Assembly: GCA_036504995.1 (NCBI GenBank)
Contig: DASXUG010000011.1
Location: 123,142-187,141 of the forward strand
Length of the DNA: 64,000 nt
Source of the DNA: DASXUG01 sp036504995
GTDB taxonomy: Bacteria > Pseudomonadota > Gammaproteobacteria > Burkholderiales > Methylophilaceae
Reading direction: 5' to 3'
Shown here: piece by piece, positions 42,897 through 51,142 of the stretch
How positions within the stretch are numbered: position 1 is the stretch's first letter
How the letters are laid out: each line of letters starts with the position of its first letter
Position numbers and translations under genes: made by a program
Notes under the pieces: model-generated
Told to the model about the DNA's origin: nothing
Database searches by the model: none
What the model saw: only the letters and a program-made list of their open reading frames with translations

Positions 42897-44330
42897 ATGA
42901 AACTATACCTGTCACTTGTCGCGCGCATGCGTGCCTTGATTGATGAAGGGGTCTTTAAGCCAGGGGAAAAAGTATTTTCACTGCGCCACGCCAGTCAGCA
43001 TTTCAATTGTAGTATCAGCTCTGTACTCAAAGCCTACGATATTTTAGAGGCCGATGGCATTATCGGCAGTCATCCGCAATCTGGCTATTATGTCGCACAT
43101 CGCGTGCCTAATAAAAATGCATCCCATAAAAAATCGCCATCACCGTTAACCAAAAATTTAAACCTTAATGACATTGATCCCAGCAGATTAGTGCTGACTA
43201 CTCTTAAGGCAATTCGAGAGTCTGGCACTGTTCCCCTTGGTTCTCCGTTTCCTGACCCACATTTATTTCCACTTAAACAAATTCGGCAATACGAAAAAGC
43301 GCTAAGTGCTGATGAGGCCGAGTGGGGGGTGCTGAATGATTTGCCGCCTGGCAATGAAAATCTACGTCAACAAATTGCCAGACGTTATCAGTTTGCAGGT
43401 TTAGATATTTCGCCCGATGATATTGTGATTACTCACGGCGCAACTGAGGCTATTAGTTTATGTTTGCAAGCTGTTGCGAAGGCAGGGGATACCATCGCAT
43501 TAGAAATGCCAGGCTATTATGCCTTGGCCAATGTAGTTGAGCGCATGGGGATGAAAGTAGCCGAGGTACGTACTCACCCAACTGAAGGCATTGAGATGGA
43601 TGCGCTCTTGGCGCTCACGCAAAATGTGCGGCTAGCGGCTGTAGTATTGACCGCCAATTTTCAAAATCCCTTAGGTGGCGTAATGCCAGAAGCAAAAAAG
43701 AAAAGGCTGGTGGAGTTTTTGGCTGAGCGGAAAATCCCACTTATTGAAGATGACGTCTATCAAGAGCTATATTACGGTGAAGTGGCTCCCAAGTCAGCCA
43801 AGGCCTATGATAAAGCTGGGTTGGTACTACATTGCTCATCATTCTCAAAATCGCTTGCCCCTGGCTATAGAATCGGTTGGACAGTGGCAGGTCAGTATCG
43901 TGCCGATGTTGAAAAACTTATGTTTGTGAATAGCCTGTCTATTCCATCTGCCCCGCAAATCGCTATTGCCAAATTAATGAAGCGAGACAGTTACGAAGCG
44001 CATTTAAAAAAACTACGGCATACTCTTAAATCTAACGGTGTGCTGATGCGTGCCGTAATTGCAGAAAGTTTCCCGCAGGGCTCCATCCAATCCACGCCAA
44101 GTGGCGGCTACGTGATATGGGTGCAACTACCCGAAGGTTTGGATTCATTAGAGCTATATCGTCAGTGCATTGAAAAGGGCATCAGCATAGCCCCTGGCCC
44201 CATTTTTACACGCAAAAAAGCACTAGTGAATTATATTAGACTGAACTACAGCCATCAGTGGACGGCGGAAATTGAGCGAGCGGTAAGAGAGGTGGGGCGG
44301 TTGGCGAAAGAGATGCTTAGTAGCGCTTAA
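42897..44330 (+). CDS. MocR-type regulator: GntR winged helix + PLP aminotransferase fold
   Basis: 477 residues. N-terminal winged helix (residues ~1-72, FKPGEKVFSLRHASQHFNCSISSVLKAYDILEADGII) and, after a linker, a fold-type I aminotransferase-like domain with the PLP lysine in SSFSKSLAPGYRIGW and the Asp/Tyr contacts in IEDDVYQELYYG. MocR proteins use PLP with an amine or amino acid as effector. Same-strand neighbour of ydeP with a shared promoter motif. Confidence 0.9.
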   Translation: MKLYLSLVARMRALIDEGVFKPGEKVFSLRHASQHFNCSISSVLKAYDILEADGIIGSHPQSGYYVAHRVPNKNASHKKSPSPLTKNLNLNDIDPSRLVLTTLKAIRESGTVPLGSPFPDPHLFPLKQIRQYEKALSADEAEWGVLNDLPPGNENLRQQIARRYQFAGLDISPDDIVITHGATEAISLCLQAVAKAGDTIALEMPGYYALANVVERMGMKVAEVRTHPTEGIEMDALLALTQNVRLAAVVLTANFQNPLGGVMPEAKKKRLVEFLAERKIPLIEDDVYQELYYGEVAPKSAKAYDKAGLVLHCSSFSKSLAPGYRIGWTVAGQYRADVEKLMFVNSLSIPSAPQIAIAKLMKRDSYEAHLKKLRHTLKSNGVLMRAVIAESFPQGSIQSTPSGGYVIWVQLPEGLDSLELYRQCIEKGISIAPGPIFTRKKALVNYIRLNYSHQWTAEIERAVREVGRLAKEMLSSA

Positions 44331-44337
44331 ATTTGTT

Positions 44338-44359
44338 GAAGAGTGGTATAAAACTCTTC
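44338..44359 (+). terminator. Hairpin after mocR
   Basis: GAAGAGT (44338-44344) pairs with ACTCTTC (44353-44359), 8-nt loop, beginning 8 bp after the stop. No T-run follows. Confidence 0.5.
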
Positions 44360-44363
44360 AGCC

Positions 44364-44411
44364 TCGTCATTCTCGCGTAAGCGGGAATCCATTTTGAGTT
44401 TTAACGGATTC
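44364..44411. repeat. REP-like palindromic element
   Basis: ATTCTCGC-GTAA-GCGGGAAT (44369-44388) followed by AATCC ... GGATT (44386-44410). It matches the widespread proteobacterial GTCATTCCCGCG-type intergenic repeat (inside a CGTCATTC..GGGAATCC frame). Single copy here. Such elements sit between genes as mRNA ends or RAYT substrates. Confidence 0.65.
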
Positions 44412-44515
44412 CAGTCTCTAATCTCAATACAATAAGTCAGATAACTAAAACCAATCCTAAAGCTGTTTGAATTCACATTGACCGTCACTAAGCTAACCAC
44501 GTATTATCCCAGCCT

Positions 44516-45388
44516 ATGAAAACTCCCAAGAGACTAGAGTCTCTCATTGAAGATGGCATCGTTGATGAGGTGATTCGCCAGTTAATGAGTGGCAAAGAAG
44601 CGACCGTATATGTGGTACGCTGTGGTGAAGAGGTGCGTTGCGCTAAGGTGTATAAAGAGGCGAATAAACGTAGCTTTCGCCAAAGCGTAGATTACACCGA
44701 GGGTCGTAAGGTAAAAAGCAGCCGCCAAGCGCGAGCGATGGCTAAAGGCTCAAAATACGGTAAGCAAGCACAAGAGGAAGCTTGGCAAAGTGCCGAGGTG
44801 GATGCTTTGTATCGGCTTGCAAGTGCAGGGGTAAGCGTGCCTAAACCCTATCAGTTTTACGAAGGCGTATTGATTATGGATCTTGTGGCGGATGCTGATG
44901 GTAACGCGGCGCCTAGGCTCAATGATATAGTTTTTACCCCTGAAGATGCTCGTCGCCACCATCAGACTCTACTAAAAGAAGTCGTTCGTATGCTGTGTGC
45001 TGGCATTGTGCATGGCGATCTTTCTGAATTTAACATCTTGCTAAGTGCTGATGGACCAGTGATTATTGATTTGCCACAAGCGGTAGATGCCGCGGGGAAT
45101 AACCACGCTATGAGTATGTTGGAGCGAGATGTCGGCAATTTAGCCACTTTTTTCGGCCAATTTGCGCCTGAGTTGCTCACTACCCAGTATGGCAAAGAAA
45201 TCTGGGCGCTATATGCCCACGGGGAACTCACTCCTGAGGTGGAGTTGACGGGACGGTTTAAACAAGATTTTAAACCAGTGGATTTAAAGAGTGTTGTGCG
45301 TGTGATTGATGCCGTGCGAGATGACGAGGCCAAACGGCAAATGCGACTGGCTGAAGCAAGAAATACACAGCCAAATAAGAGTCGTTAA
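44516..45388 (+). CDS. RIO-type serine/threonine kinase
   Basis: 290 residues. RIO fold markers are SGKEATVYVVRC (P-loop-like), CAKVYKEANKRSFRQ (ATP lysine), catalytic loop VHGDLSEFNILLS (HGDLSxxN) and metal-binding IIDLPQAVD. Bacterial RIO kinases are common in proteobacteria, with targets unknown. The motif set is intact, so the enzyme should be active. No ribosome site stands out before the ATG. Confidence 0.9.
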   Translation: MKTPKRLESLIEDGIVDEVIRQLMSGKEATVYVVRCGEEVRCAKVYKEANKRSFRQSVDYTEGRKVKSSRQARAMAKGSKYGKQAQEEAWQSAEVDALYRLASAGVSVPKPYQFYEGVLIMDLVADADGNAAPRLNDIVFTPEDARRHHQTLLKEVVRMLCAGIVHGDLSEFNILLSADGPVIIDLPQAVDAAGNNHAMSMLERDVGNLATFFGQFAPELLTTQYGKEIWALYAHGELTPEVELTGRFKQDFKPVDLKSVVRVIDAVRDDEAKRQMRLAEARNTQPNKSR

Positions 45389-45422
45389 TTGCTAAGTTAA
45401 GCGCTATTGACGCACTAGCATA

Positions 45423-45887
45423 TTAAAACAACTCCGCCTGAGCAGCGGGCGGGGCGGATAGTAGCTTATCAAGATCAATTTCAAAAATCCCTAGTTTGCC
45501 AGGGCATGGCATAAATGCTAATGGCGTTGCTTGCTCAAATAAAAAGCCATAATATTCTTGATGTACGCCGCCAAAATGCACACGTTGCTCACGTTTGATG
45601 CTAGCAGGTAAATCGCTTGGCTTGCAGCACAATACTAACTTGGCAATGCCAACTACCCCGCCATATTCAAGCTTGTCTCTATCAGGGATGGGAATATTGG
45701 TGCTTGATTTAATGTAGTGATAATACTGCTCATACAAACCTTTGCTGGCATGTATCAGCATAGGCCCACGGTATTGCGTACCCCAAGTGCGGTCATCAAC
45801 CAGCAGATAGCCATTAGCAATCAGCCAAGCGTAGGGTTGCTTGAGTGATAGTGCTTTGACTAGGCCATGTTGGGGTAATATAGACAT
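45423..45887 (-). CDS. ASCH domain protein
   Basis: 154 residues from ATG at 45887 (a GTG 4 codons earlier is possible). ASCH/PUA-like features are VKALSLKQPYAWLI near the start, YRGPMLIHASKG and GGVVGIAKLVLCCKPSDLP. ASCH domains bind RNA or act as small nucleic-acid enzymes such as N4-acetylcytidine amidohydrolase. Convergent with the RIO kinase gene, 34 bp apart. Confidence 0.85.
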   Translation of the reverse strand: MSILPQHGLVKALSLKQPYAWLIANGYLLVDDRTWGTQYRGPMLIHASKGLYEQYYHYIKSSTNIPIPDRDKLEYGGVVGIAKLVLCCKPSDLPASIKREQRVHFGGVHQEYYGFLFEQATPLAFMPCPGKLGIFEIDLDKLLSAPPAAQAELF

Positions 45888-46048
45888 GGTTCGGCACACT
45901 ACAGGAGTTGTTGTTTTTATTCAACGTGATTCCATTCCAGTTTGCCCATTGCTGAAGCGCATTAGAATGCAGACAAGGCATATTACATAGGTGCATGCGC
46001 CTTGCCTGTATTTGTTAAGATCAAAGGCTTTACAATAAACCCAATGAA

Positions 46049-46291
46049 TCAATGCGCATTTTTTAGCTTGGCCATCAACGTTTGGTGAACGGATTTTGAT
46101 GCATTGATGACGGAAACTCTCTTGATTGCCTCATCAAATAACTCATGCAATGAGGCAAATGCTTCAACATCAAAACGTAAGCTTAATGCACCAATTTCTA
46201 CCTCAGCCATGCCATGTGCTTCGCAATACAACACGCGACAGCCTTCATTGGCAGCTAACAGAACCTTCCTACAGCTTGAGTGCTCATCCAT
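46049..46291 (-). CDS. Small unknown protein, related to the first gene of its operon
   Basis: 80 residues from the ATG at 46291 (MDEHSSCRKVLLAANEG...), AAAGGGTTACC upstream. The core CRVLYCEAHGMAEVEIGALSLRFD resembles that of the gene at 47329 (CRVIY ... VVVMVGGTSLRLQ), and both then continue with a helix F..L.EL...A. Not recognised as a named family. Last gene of the four-gene operon, 58 bp after the S4 gene. Confidence 0.65.
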   Translation of the reverse strand: MDEHSSCRKVLLAANEGCRVLYCEAHGMAEVEIGALSLRFDVEAFASLHELFDEAIKRVSVINASKSVHQTLMAKLKNAH

Positions 46292-46349
46292 TATGGGTAA
46301 CCCTTTATGATTAAATAAGTCTTCGTTGGCATTTTCTTGCGACTGTAAA

Positions 46350-46967
46350 TTACAAGCGATTGGCGTAATACTCGACCACTTGCTGCACATCAAGCGGAAA
46401 AGGAACGTCTTCACTGGATGGCATATGTTCAACCAAAACTGTCATGTCTTGAGGATGCCATGATAGCCACTCTGGCCTTGTCAATGCTGGCTTCTGTACA
46501 GTTTCAAGCACAAGCGGAATTTTCCTTGCATAAGCGGTTAAACTTACAGCATCCCCTTTGCGCAATCGGATGGAGGCGATGTTCACTGATCGCCCATTTA
46601 ATAGCACGTGCCCATGATTGACCAATTGTCTAGCCGCTGGAATTGTGGGGGCAAAACCAGCACGAAATACCACGTTATCAATACGCCGCTCTAGTAGCTG
46701 CAGCAAAGTTTCACCTGTTGGTTCTTTGCCTTTACGGGCATCTATCATCAGTCTGCGTAATTGTGTTTCGGTTAAGCCATAATTAAATCGTATCTTTTGT
46801 TTTTCTTGCAGCTTGACGCCAAAGTCAGACTTTCTTCGACGTGTTGCTTTTGCTCCGTGCTGGCCAGGGGGTGCGGGTCTGTTCTCAATAGTCTTTCTGG
46901 AGAGCCCAGGTAAATCTACCCCTAGTGAACGCATTACTTTTAATCTTGGTTGTGTAAATCTTGACAT
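46350..46967 (-). CDS. Divergent, cysteine-free ribosomal protein S4 paralogue
   Basis: 205 residues, the full S4 length. N-terminal S4 domain (RPAPPGQHGAK, RRKSDFGVKLQEKQKIRFNYGLTE), S4 RNA-binding domain (ARQLVNHGHVLLNGRSVNI) and C-terminal EYYANRL close to the usual EFYSR. It has no Cys at all. It lies outside any ribosomal protein operon, beneath a Fur-box-like promoter, so it is likely an alternative copy used in iron (or metal) limitation. Whether a normal rpsD exists elsewhere cannot be seen here. Ribosome site AGGAAAAGAG. Confidence 0.9.
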   Translation of the reverse strand: MSRFTQPRLKVMRSLGVDLPGLSRKTIENRPAPPGQHGAKATRRRKSDFGVKLQEKQKIRFNYGLTETQLRRLMIDARKGKEPTGETLLQLLERRIDNVVFRAGFAPTIPAARQLVNHGHVLLNGRSVNIASIRLRKGDAVSLTAYARKIPLVLETVQKPALTRPEWLSWHPQDMTVLVEHMPSSEDVPFPLDVQQVVEYYANRL

Positions 46968-46989
46968 ACTCTTTTCCTATTACTAATAA

Positions 46990-47274
46990 CTAATGAACAC
47001 CACTTTGCATGGGCACCACTTGCGCGTGCAGATTTTGATAATCTTTCACCACAAAGCCCCATTGAATTTGCAGCCGTCTAGATACATTGCAAATTAATTC
47101 GCTTTCCGCGTACTCTGGTGCGGTCAGCTTTTCCGCTAAACTCAGCGCGAGTTTGGCTAACTCCAGCGACGGCTTGCCAGCGTATACGGTTGCTACGCAT
47201 AGCAAGGATGCCATGACAGAGCTAGCGTCTGGCAGCTCAGGGTCATATAACGCACTACTTGTCTTTTGTTTCAT
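46990..47274 (-). CDS. Small unknown protein in S4 operon
   Basis: 94 residues from the ATG at 47274 (AAGGA 6 bp upstream; a second ATG is 2 codons earlier). Predicted mostly helical: LPDASSVMASLLCVATVYAG, LAKLALSLAEKLTAP, AESELICNVSRRLQIQWGFVV. Two Cys. No family recognised. Located 22 bp before the S4 gene. Confidence 0.65.
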   Translation of the reverse strand: MKQKTSSALYDPELPDASSVMASLLCVATVYAGKPSLELAKLALSLAEKLTAPEYAESELICNVSRRLQIQWGFVVKDYQNLHAQVVPMQSGVH

Positions 47275-47328
47275 ACTCATCCTTATCTAGTTGACCTAAT
47301 TGCACTTAATTTTCCAATGTCCAAACCT

Positions 47329-47535
47329 TTAAGACACAGGATGAATTTCTGTCTGCATGACTATTTTTGCTGCGGCTTTACGCATCAACTCGTTTAATAC
47401 AATAAAGTTGTTCGCTTGCAATCTTAATGATGTGCCACCAACCATGACTACCACAGCGTCACTTGATTTGTTGTAGATCACTCGACACTCTGCATGCGCA
47501 GGTAATGTATATTCATATTCGGTTTTTTTACGCAT
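47329..47535 (-). CDS. Small unknown protein, first gene of S4 operon
   Basis: 68 residues from the ATG at 47535, placed 8 bp after GGAGG; ATGs at 47541 and 47562 fit the ribosome site less well. AECRVIYNKSSDAVVVMVGGTSLRLQANNF then a helical end. Similar in layout to the product at 46049. Function unknown; first gene behind the Fur-box-like promoter. Confidence 0.7.
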   Translation of the reverse strand: MRKKTEYEYTLPAHAECRVIYNKSSDAVVVMVGGTSLRLQANNFIVLNELMRKAAAKIVMQTEIHPVS

Positions 47536-47574
47536 TTTCATACCCTCCAAATATTTCACCATTTATTGAATACA

Positions 47575-47604
47575 AATGATAATGATTCTTATTTAATAAT
47601 GCAA
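47575..47604 (-). promoter_or_regulatory. Promoter with Fur-box-like operator for the S4 operon
   Basis: On the minus strand, TTGCAT (-35, 47599-47604) and TATCAT (-10, 47576-47581) are 17 bp apart. A 19-bp sequence at 47575-47593 (minus strand reading AATAAGAATCATTATCATT) resembles the Fur consensus of alternating GATAAT/ATTATC units, and covers the spacer and -10. Repression by Fur with iron is expected. Confidence 0.7.
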
Positions 47605-47672
47605 GTATATTTTTAAAATATGCTTAAATGAAAAACCCAATAATTAAAATGAAATAGAAAAAATGTGGAGTA

Positions 47673-47689
47673 GGCCTGAAAATCAGGCT
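47673..47689. terminator. Small hairpin between S4 operon promoter and SDR gene
   Basis: GCCTGA-AAA-TCAGGC at 47674-47688, lying 100 bp upstream of the Fur promoter and 82 bp beyond the SDR stop. No T-run; possible end of the SDR transcript or none. Confidence 0.3.
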
Positions 47690-47770
47690 AAAGATAAATC
47701 GACCTCAAAGAGAGAGGGGGGTGAGTTGCGGAATATGTTTAATTACTCCGCATGCTTCATCAAGCCTTGT

Positions 47771-48466
47771 TTACCAGGCAATCTCTTTGCCATCAAAGGC
47801 AATAAATCTGCCAGCATTTTCTAGTGATAGTTGTTCTATCACTTGACGTAAACCACTCACGCTTTGTTGTGTATTAATTAAACCATTGGGGCCGCCCATA
47901 TCGGTTTGTACCCAGCCTGGATGTAATACACCACAGGCTATTCCATAGGGCTTGAGGTCTATACTGAGGCTTTTCATCACCATATTGACTGCGGCTTTGC
48001 TGCTGCGGTAGATATAGCTGCCACCACTGGTATTGTCATCCATGCTGCCCATTTTGCTACTCAGGGTGACAATTTTCTTGAGCTCGCTACGCGCAACATG
48101 TGAGGTAAATGCTTCTGCCATTTTGAGTGGAGCGATACTGTTGATTTTAAATGCGAGCGCCCATGCGTCGGCGTCTAAATCGCCAAACTCGCTATGTGGA
48201 AACACACCCGCGTTGTTAATCAGTACATCAATGGCGTGGCCAGCTAAAGTTTCGGCAAGGGCTTCTATTTGCGAAAAGTCTTCGACGTCTAAGGCGTAGA
48301 CGGTGATTTTGTCTGCAAATTGAGTAGCAAGGGTGCTTAATGCTTTTGCGCTACTTGGCTCGCGACAACAAGCTAACACTTGCCAACCATCCGCAGCATA
48401 TTGTTGCGCAAACTCAAGGCCAATGCCGCGATTGGCGCCAGTAATTAAAACCGTGGGTTGGGTCAT
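47771..48466 (-). CDS. Short-chain dehydrogenase/reductase, CsgA-like
   Basis: 231 residues. TGANRGIG, NNAG, Ser in TLSSKMGSM, YRSSKAA, HPGWVQTDMGG. This pattern belongs to the bacterial CsgA-like/sniffer-like SDR group (short, HPGWVxTDMGG end). Substrate unknown. Not obviously linked to the operon upstream. Confidence 0.88.
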   Translation of the reverse strand: MTQPTVLITGANRGIGLEFAQQYAADGWQVLACCREPSSAKALSTLATQFADKITVYALDVEDFSQIEALAETLAGHAIDVLINNAGVFPHSEFGDLDADAWALAFKINSIAPLKMAEAFTSHVARSELKKIVTLSSKMGSMDDNTSGGSYIYRSSKAAVNMVMKSLSIDLKPYGIACGVLHPGWVQTDMGGPNGLINTQQSVSGLRQVIEQLSLENAGRFIAFDGKEIAW

Positions 48467-48657
48467 GAGACTAACTTTCTATCGAAAAGAGTAGGTTCAT
48501 ATCATACAAGAGCTTGTAGTAAATGGTGAAGCTAAAGCTGGACGATATGATAAAGCCTGTTTGTAACAAATCAAATGGCGCCTTTAAGATATTTATTTTT
48601 GACTAGTGTGGTAAGCCATTTGTCGATAAACTTATATTTTTGTATTGAGATAAGTTT

Positions 48658-49533
48658 GTGAGCAAAGAGCATCCTCTAAGGGGCGTCTTATTCATTCTAG
48701 GCGCAGTGTTTTTATTTGCAAGTAGTGATGCTTTATCAAAATACTTAACACAGTCTTATCCTGTAGTCTTAGTGCTGTGGGTGCGATACGTTGTGCATGT
48801 GTTGTTGATGCTTATCGCCTTGCGCCCCAAATCAATAACATCCTTATTTGAAACGGCTAATCCAAAATTACAGTTGGTGCGCGGCTTGTGTATGGCATGT
48901 ACCAATTTGTTGTTTATTTCAGCCCTGCGCTTTATCCCTTTGGCAGAAGGTACGTCGATTATTTATCTGACACCGCTTATCATTACCGTGTTATCAGGGC
49001 CGTTGTTGGGCGAACGCGTGGGGCGCTTGCAATGGGTAGCCGTATTGATAGGCTTCATTGGCGTATTGCTGATCGTGAGACCAGGAGGGGCTTTGTTTCA
49101 CCCAGTTGCCTTACTGGCCCTTGGCGCTGCTTGCAGTTTTAGTTTGTATCAACTGGTAACGCGCATCTTAAACCGTACTGATAGTGCCAATGTTTCTAAC
49201 TTTATCAGTGGGTTGGTGAGCGTGGCAGTCACCAGCTTGTTGCTACCATTTTTCTGGGCAATCCCCACTTTGTATTTTGGGGGCTTAATGGTGATTTTGG
49301 GATTTTCGGCGCTGGTGAGCCATTTGTTTATGACGCATGCATATCATCATGCCAAGCCCTCAACCTTAGCGCCATTCACCTATTTGCAGCTGCCATTTGC
49401 GGGGCTCATTGGCTATGTGCTGTTTGATCATATTCCTGATATGCTGGCTTTTGTAGGAATGCTCGTGATTGCGCTGGGTGGTTTGCTGGTGATCTTTGGG
49501 CAGCGCAAAACTATTGAGCCTACTGTTGATTGA
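48658..49533 (+). CDS. DMT superfamily (EamA) transporter
   Basis: 291 residues with ten hydrophobic helices and two EamA repeats (residues ~5-140 and ~150-285), with typical GERVGRLQWVAVLIGFIGVLLIVRPGG at the first repeat end. Exporter of metabolites by family; substrate unknown. Starts with GTG. Convergent with trmL 18 bp away. Confidence 0.87.
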   Translation: MSKEHPLRGVLFILGAVFLFASSDALSKYLTQSYPVVLVLWVRYVVHVLLMLIALRPKSITSLFETANPKLQLVRGLCMACTNLLFISALRFIPLAEGTSIIYLTPLIITVLSGPLLGERVGRLQWVAVLIGFIGVLLIVRPGGALFHPVALLALGAACSFSLYQLVTRILNRTDSANVSNFISGLVSVAVTSLLLPFFWAIPTLYFGGLMVILGFSALVSHLFMTHAYHHAKPSTLAPFTYLQLPFAGLIGYVLFDHIPDMLAFVGMLVIALGGLLVIFGQRKTIEPTVD

Positions 49534-49551
49534 GGCGCTGTTATAAAAGGG

Positions 49552-50016
49552 CTAAATCCCGTTCTTAAATCCAAGTTGCCGCCAAGCCTCAAAACTGACG
49601 AGTGCTACCGTGTTAGCCAGATTCATGCTGCGGTTATTGGCTAGCATGGGGATGCGCAGCCAATGATTTTGTCCGACAGCCTCGCGCACTTCGTCAGGTA
49701 AACCTGCGGTTTCTGAGCCAAACAACAGAACATCTCCCGCTTGATAGGCGACCTCATGGTAGAAGTTTTTACCTTTGGTGGTCAACGCAAATACGCGTTC
49801 AGGCTTTACGTTATTTAAAAAATCCTGATAGCTGGCATGTACTTTCATCTCAGCAATATCATGGTAATCCAAGCCTGCGCGCAGTAGATTTTTATCGTCA
49901 AACTTAAAAGCAATTTCGCCGATTAAGTGCAAAGTGAAGCCGCCATTGGCCGCAAGGCGGATAATATTGCCGCAGTTTTGAGGAATCTTTGGTTCGTAAA
50001 GTGCGATATGTAGCAT
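49552..50016 (-). CDS. trmL: tRNA (cytidine(34)-2'-O)-methyltransferase
   Basis: 154 residues, SPOUT-family length. NCGNIIRLAANG start region, LLFGSETAGLP cofactor loop and RSMNLANTVALVSFE knot motif. Methylates the wobble position of tRNA-Leu. Last gene of the gpsA-containing group. Confidence 0.94.
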   Translation of the reverse strand: MLHIALYEPKIPQNCGNIIRLAANGGFTLHLIGEIAFKFDDKNLLRAGLDYHDIAEMKVHASYQDFLNNVKPERVFALTTKGKNFYHEVAYQAGDVLLFGSETAGLPDEVREAVGQNHWLRIPMLANNRSMNLANTVALVSFEAWRQLGFKNGI

Positions 50017-50073
50017 GTGGAAGTTGTAAGTTTAGGTGTGGCCGTGCAAGGAGAGGCTATGGGTTAAAGTCAA

Positions 50074-51063
50074 CTAAACGCCTTCTGGCTTTTGTTCACG
50101 GCTGAGTAAATCCATGACCGCCTCGCGCGCAGATTTTCCATATGAAAGCACTTGGTCTACCTCGTAGGTAATGGGCATATCCACGCCTAAATCAGCGGCA
50201 CGTTTGACCACTTCACGTGCTGTGTGCACGCCTTCTGCCACGTGCCCTAAGTTTTGTAAAATTTCCGCCAGCGGCTTGCCAGTTGCCAGTTGCAAGCCCA
50301 CCTCACGATTACGTGAGTATTGCCCCGTGCAGGTTAAAATCAAATCCCCTGCACCAGCCAAGCCCATAAAGGTCTCTTTTTGCCCACCTAAAGCTAAACC
50401 AAAACGCGTCATTTCAGCCAAGCCGCGGGTGATTAAGGCGGCACGCGCGTTGTTGCCAAACTCCATCCCGTCTGAGATGCCTGCAGCAATCGCCATTACA
50501 TTTTTTAATGCACCACCAACCGCCACGCCAGCAACATCTTGGCTGGTGTAAACACGGAAATTACCACCATGCATGGCAGCACCAGCTTGCGTAGCAAAAG
50601 CTGCATCATTGGCGGCCAAAGTGACTGCGGTAGGTAAGCCACGTACCAATTCAGCAGCGAAACTTGGGCCGGAAAGTGCACCCCACGCCTGTTCCGCACC
50701 TAACTCTTCAAGCGCGACTTCGTGTGGTAGTTTTGCGGTACTAGGCTCTAACCCTTTGTTTGCCCAAATCACAGGTAAGCGTACGCCTAGTTGCTTGATG
50801 TCATGCAATATGGCGCGAAAACCTGCTGTTGGTACTACGGATAAAATAAAGTCTGCCTTCTCTAAGGCGATGCTTAAATCAGACTCAACACTGAGTTGAT
50901 CGTTAAATTTAAAGTCACCCAGATAGCGTGGGTTGGCGCGCACATTGCGCATGCCAGAAACGTGCGCTGTACTTCGCGCCCAAAGGCTTACTTGATGGCG
51001 TTGACTAATTTGCATGGCGAGGGCTGTACCCCAAGCACCTGCGCCTAAAACGGCAATTTTCAT
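50074..51063 (-). CDS. gpsA: NAD(P)-dependent glycerol-3-phosphate dehydrogenase
   Basis: 329 residues. Rossmann GAGAWGTALAMQ at residues ~7-18, WANKGLEP, GPSFAAEL, GALKNVMAIAAGISDG with the catalytic Lys, and TCTGQYSRNREVG. Makes glycerol-3-phosphate from DHAP for phospholipids. Part of the conserved secB-gpsA-trmL neighbourhood. Confidence 0.96.
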   Translation of the reverse strand: MKIAVLGAGAWGTALAMQISQRHQVSLWARSTAHVSGMRNVRANPRYLGDFKFNDQLSVESDLSIALEKADFILSVVPTAGFRAILHDIKQLGVRLPVIWANKGLEPSTAKLPHEVALEELGAEQAWGALSGPSFAAELVRGLPTAVTLAANDAAFATQAGAAMHGGNFRVYTSQDVAGVAVGGALKNVMAIAAGISDGMEFGNNARAALITRGLAEMTRFGLALGGQKETFMGLAGAGDLILTCTGQYSRNREVGLQLATGKPLAEILQNLGHVAEGVHTAREVVKRAADLGVDMPITYEVDQVLSYGKSAREAVMDLLSREQKPEGV

Positions 51064-51142
51064 GGTGATATTTTGACTTATAATTTAAATGAAATTAGAG
51101 AAGTAGGCATTAGCATTAAATGTAACATTTGAACCACACACC

